Shown: piece after piece, positions 4,249 through 7,143 of the stretch | Numbering within the stretch: position 1 is the first letter of the stretch | Layout of the letters: every line of letters starts with the position of its first letter | Source: Myxococcales bacterium | GTDB taxonomy: Bacteria > Myxococcota > Polyangia > HGW-17 > SLPX01 | Direction: 5' to 3' | NCBI GenBank assembly: GCA_007131745.1 | Contig: SLPX01000243.1 | Span: 1 to 7,143, forward strand | Length of the DNA stretch: 7,143 bases | Notes under the pieces: generated by a model | Told to the model about the DNA's origin: nothing | What the model saw: the letters and a program-made list of their open reading frames with translations, nothing else | Databases searched by the model: none | Position numbers and translations under genes: made by a program

Positions 4249-7143
4249 ATGTATAGCCCTAAGCAAAACAAGAGCATTTCACGGCTGACAGGCAAGGCGA
4301 TCCTTGCATTCGCGATCGGCGTCATGTTGATCGCCGTGGGAAGCGAAACCAGGGGCGACGGCACCGCGCAGGTGCTCACATCCAAGAGCATCCCCGAAGC
4401 GACCATTGCGCTCATCGACCCGGAATCAGGGACATCGATCGGCGGGGGGTCCACGGATGTAAACATCGCGGTGGGTGACATCATATCCTTCCGGATCCAT
4501 TTTTCAGCGATCCCGGACAACGACCTGCGCGGCATCCAGGGTTACCTTACAGAGTACATTCCCAAGAATACCGAGGTCGTAGGGGTGAGAATATTGGATA
4601 GGGACGGAAACACCCTCATGCCCCGGCCTCCCGGCTTGGCTCACGACGGCTGCGGCAGACCCTGCTCAAAGTTCACAAACATGCCCTGCGACAATTCAGT
4701 GGACGGTTGCACCGGTGGAACGCGGACCCTCCAGCCTGGTTCACATTCACAAGTACACGGAGACACCGGCTTTTTCTTCGCGGCCGACAACCGGCTGGAT
4801 CGATATCCGTTTGACCAGTTTCTGACCACGAAAAATGGAATCCTGATGAGTCCCTCGCCGAGGAATATCGGCCGCATCTCGTCCATCATCAATGTGAGTT
4901 CGCCGTTTTATGCACACAACGAGTGGGATTGGACCCAGGTCCAGGCATACGGCCACAACAGTTCTGTTGACGGCAGCGGCGGCAGGGGAAGCAACCCATA
5001 CATGTACGGCTCACCGGTGGCAGGACCTGAGACATTTTATGCTTACGAGGCGACCGAGGTGATGCCGGGCGTCATAGAGTTCAATGACGAAATCGGCCCT
5101 TGGGAACGAATTTTCTACCCCGGTTCCCGGATCGGCTTTGGAAACCCGGCGACCGGATCGGGAAACCCGGCGCGAACCTCCGAGCTTACACCCCTGGGAT
5201 GGGACGTAACACCCAACAATCCTCTTGATGTAACCGCGATACGCGCGGCCGTGGGCGCGGTCCATCCGGGCGAACCCGGCATTTTTGAAATAGCCTTGCG
5301 GGTTCTGGACCTCCCCCTGGACCCGGACCAGGGACAAGATGTAAATTGCGGCGAGGTTTTCTCGAGCGAAGTGGCGGGATCCAAGTCCCTGGATTCAACG
5401 TGGTCTTACCACCTGCCCTCGCCGGGGTGCGTCTACCTGAACCTCAAGTTCGACCTGGATGTGGACAAGGACCTCGCGGTCGGAGGCGACCTGTTGGTTT
5501 ACACCATCGACGGAAAGAACCTGTCCATGGATCCCCAGCACAACGTTGTCGTTAAGCAAAAGTACGACAGCACCACGGTTTCGTTCGTGACCGCGGATGG
5601 AGGAGGATACACGGAGTCAAACTGCGACGGCGACGGCTTCGACTGCATAATATGGAATCTCGGAACAGTGGCGCCCGCGGAAGAATACACGTTTCACACT
5701 CATTTTACCGTGGGAGGCGGCGGACACCGGCTCGTGCCGATGCTGGGTGTGTATGAATCGGACGAACTTCCCTCGGGCTTCAGGACCAACGCGGTCACCA
5801 TTATACGGGCCGCTCCGGTCATAAAAGTGGATATGGAAAACCCGCAGATGGGAACGACCCAGGGCGGCGTAGCCTATGTGAACGGGCTTTTCACGAACGA
5901 GGGCTCCGGCGGCTCCACGTGGAACACCCTGTTTTTCCACCTTCCACAGAACTGGACCATCGTGCCCGGAAGCGTGAGGCTTGGGGGAACGGTTCTTTCG
6001 TGCGCAAACACCGGAACCAGCACGCCGAGCTGCACCATGAACCGCACGTTTTCCATCGCGCAAACAGAGGAAATCACGTTCGAGTTGAATGTTCCCGCGG
6101 GAATTCCCACCGGACTTTACGACATCGACTTCAGGATTACGAACTCGACACAGGCTTTCGGCGCGTTTGAAACCTATTTTCCAATGGCGGTGACCGTTCC
6201 GGTGGGCGCGAACCGTTCCGATCCCCCTGTTGTCACCTGTCCGATTGAAGTGGGGGACACAGCGATATCCGGAACCTTCGCGGGCCCGGACGACACGCAC
6301 ATCCGGGTGTACTTCAACTCGATTCAAAGGGATGAAGAATTGAACGCAGTGGGCGGCGTGTGGACGGTTTCAGACTTCGAAAACACTTTCGGTGAATTCT
6401 ACGGCGGCATCGAAGTAAGAGCCACGGCCCAAGCACCGGGAGAACTGGAAAGCGAAATTTCCAACACCTGTGACACGGGAGGCTGGAGCGGCCTGCCCCA
6501 ATGCTCGGACGGAATCGACAACGACGGAGACGGGCTGACGGACTTTCCATACGACCCGGGGTGTGAAAGCCCCTGGGACAACAGCGAGGAAAATCCTCCA
6601 CCCTTCGACTACACCGGAATCGACCTTCCCGCGTGCTGGGACGAATTCCCGGATAACCCCTACTGCGTTTCATGGTTCGACGAAGACACCGAACCGTGGG
6701 ATTACATAGACGACCAGCTCAAGGCCCGACTGTTGATCGTGTTCGATACATCGGGTTCGATGAACTGGCATGTCTGCGATGACATATTCACCGGGGGCGA
6801 CGGATCCGATGAATGCCCTGGTTGGGATGTACCCTGCGACGAGTGCGACGCGGAAGGCTGCGGCGACGGTTTGCCGAACGACAGCAGGATGTACATAGCC
6901 AAGGAAGGCTTGAGAATGGCTGTTTCCGCTTACGGAAACGTGGAATGGGCGCTGATGCGCTTTCACCAGCGGGCCGAGCCCTTTATCTGCCCGGGAGAGT
7001 TCGCATCTTTGAGAGGCGGCGGCTGGCAGGGCGCGGGCGCGGCTCCATGCGTAGGAGACTTTGACGGAGCGGATCTCCTGGTGCGCTTCGCACCCCAAAA
7101 TGCGTGGCACATTATGCAATGGATGAATCACAGCTCCAATTAT
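4249..7143 (+). CDS. Giant exported modular protein: Ig/DUF11-like domains, Ca-binding loop, VWA domain (3' end outside window)
   Basis: The frame runs 965 codons from ATG 4249 (GGAGGT upstream) to the window edge with no stop. Residues 1-35 look like a signal peptide: basic start, then hydrophobic AILAFAIGVMLIAVG. Residues about 50-130 form a beta domain (GDIISFRIHF, YLTEYIPKNTEVVGVRI), followed by a Cys cluster (135, 139, 147, 154). Residues about 130-400 are Gly/Pro/Asn-rich and unassigned. A DUF11-like domain spans about 402-510 (DLDVDKDLAVGGDLLVYTI, then IIWNLGTVAPAEEYTF), and a second Ig-like domain about 523-650. Residues 754-765 hold an Asp-rich calcium loop (DGIDNDGDGLTD). A VWA domain begins at about 826 with the metal-site motif D833-T-S835-G-S837, then a Cys-rich insert (843, 856, 863, 866, 871) before helix DSRMYIAKEGLRMAV and strand VEWALMRF. 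VWA domains bind protein ligands through a divalent metal. Likely role: cell-surface or secreted adhesion or recognition. The ligand, anchoring and full length are unknown. Confidence 0.93.
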   Translation, partial: MYSPKQNKSISRLTGKAILAFAIGVMLIAVGSETRGDGTAQVLTSKSIPEATIALIDPESGTSIGGGSTDVNIAVGDIISFRIHFSAIPDNDLRGIQGYLTEYIPKNTEVVGVRILDRDGNTLMPRPPGLAHDGCGRPCSKFTNMPCDNSVDGCTGGTRTLQPGSHSQVHGDTGFFFAADNRLDRYPFDQFLTTKNGILMSPSPRNIGRISSIINVSSPFYAHNEWDWTQVQAYGHNSSVDGSGGRGSNPYMYGSPVAGPETFYAYEATEVMPGVIEFNDEIGPWERIFYPGSRIGFGNPATGSGNPARTSELTPLGWDVTPNNPLDVTAIRAAVGAVHPGEPGIFEIALRVLDLPLDPDQGQDVNCGEVFSSEVAGSKSLDSTWSYHLPSPGCVYLNLKFDLDVDKDLAVGGDLLVYTIDGKNLSMDPQHNVVVKQKYDSTTVSFVTADGGGYTESNCDGDGFDCIIWNLGTVAPAEEYTFHTHFTVGGGGHRLVPMLGVYESDELPSGFRTNAVTIIRAAPVIKVDMENPQMGTTQGGVAYVNGLFTNEGSGGSTWNTLFFHLPQNWTIVPGSVRLGGTVLSCANTGTSTPSCTMNRTFSIAQTEEITFELNVPAGIPTGLYDIDFRITNSTQAFGAFETYFPMAVTVPVGANRSDPPVVTCPIEVGDTAISGTFAGPDDTHIRVYFNSIQRDEELNAVGGVWTVSDFENTFGEFYGGIEVRATAQAPGELESEISNTCDTGGWSGLPQCSDGIDNDGDGLTDFPYDPGCESPWDNSEENPPPFDYTGIDLPACWDEFPDNPYCVSWFDEDTEPWDYIDDQLKARLLIVFDTSGSMNWHVCDDIFTGGDGSDECPGWDVPCDECDAEGCGDGLPNDSRMYIAKEGLRMAVSAYGNVEWALMRFHQRAEPFICPGEFASLRGGGWQGAGAAPCVGDFDGADLLVRFAPQNAWHIMQWMNHSSNY
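5140..5172 (+). repeat. Short in-frame duplication (GNPA) in the VWA protein gene
   Basis: The 12-nt unit GGAAACCCGGCG occurs at 5140-5151 and again, identically, at 5161-5172, with a 21-nt period. It encodes GNPA twice in a Gly/Pro loop. It may be a small slippage duplication in a linker and is probably structurally neutral. Confidence 0.6.

Noticed and set aside
5617..6327. 236-codon minus-strand open frame opposite the VWA gene
   Set aside because: The plus frame encodes coherent Ig/DUF11-like domains; the antisense product is Arg/His/Val-rich with no motif.

Overview
The window carries four protein-coding genes and no RNA gene, insertion sequence or CRISPR array that I can see. Base composition is moderately GC-rich except for an AT-rich stretch at about 4040-4235. 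The gene content suggests a Gram-negative-type bacterium: a housekeeping UvrA, a Crp/Fnr regulator, and large secreted modular proteins with 'DGIDNDGDG' calcium loops and a cysteine-rich von Willebrand A (VWA) domain. Such surface proteins are typical of deltaproteobacterial or myxobacterial-type lineages. That placement is an inference from protein style, not a taxonomic proof.

Layout: (1) 1-1035 (+), the C-terminal third of the excision-repair ATPase UvrA, entering from the left edge. (2) 1036-1421, a leader with weak promoter-like and dyad elements. Most of it (1170-1421) is also an open in-frame extension of the next gene. (3) 1422-2114 (+), a Crp/Fnr-family regulator, with a possible start as early as 1212. 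(4) 2123-3874 (-), a membrane-anchored or exported transglutaminase-like protein with an intact Cys-His-Asp triad, convergent with the regulator and only 8 bp from it. (5) 3875-4248, a divergent promoter region with an AT-rich core, a short tandem direct repeat and a hairpin that overlaps a good Shine-Dalgarno. (6) 4249-7143 (+), a very large exported modular protein that runs off the right edge after 965 codons without a stop: signal peptide, several Ig/DUF11-like beta domains, an Asp-rich calcium-binding loop and the beginning of a VWA domain with an intact DxSxS motif.

Working together: UvrA is housekeeping DNA repair and probably unrelated to the rest. The other three genes form a plausible envelope module. 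A transglutaminase-fold enzyme is divergently transcribed from a giant VWA surface protein, with a Crp-type regulator next door. That the enzyme acts on the VWA protein, or that the regulator controls the shared 374-bp region, is hypothesis only. The most interesting content is this divergent pair. Nothing in the window proves a new biological system.
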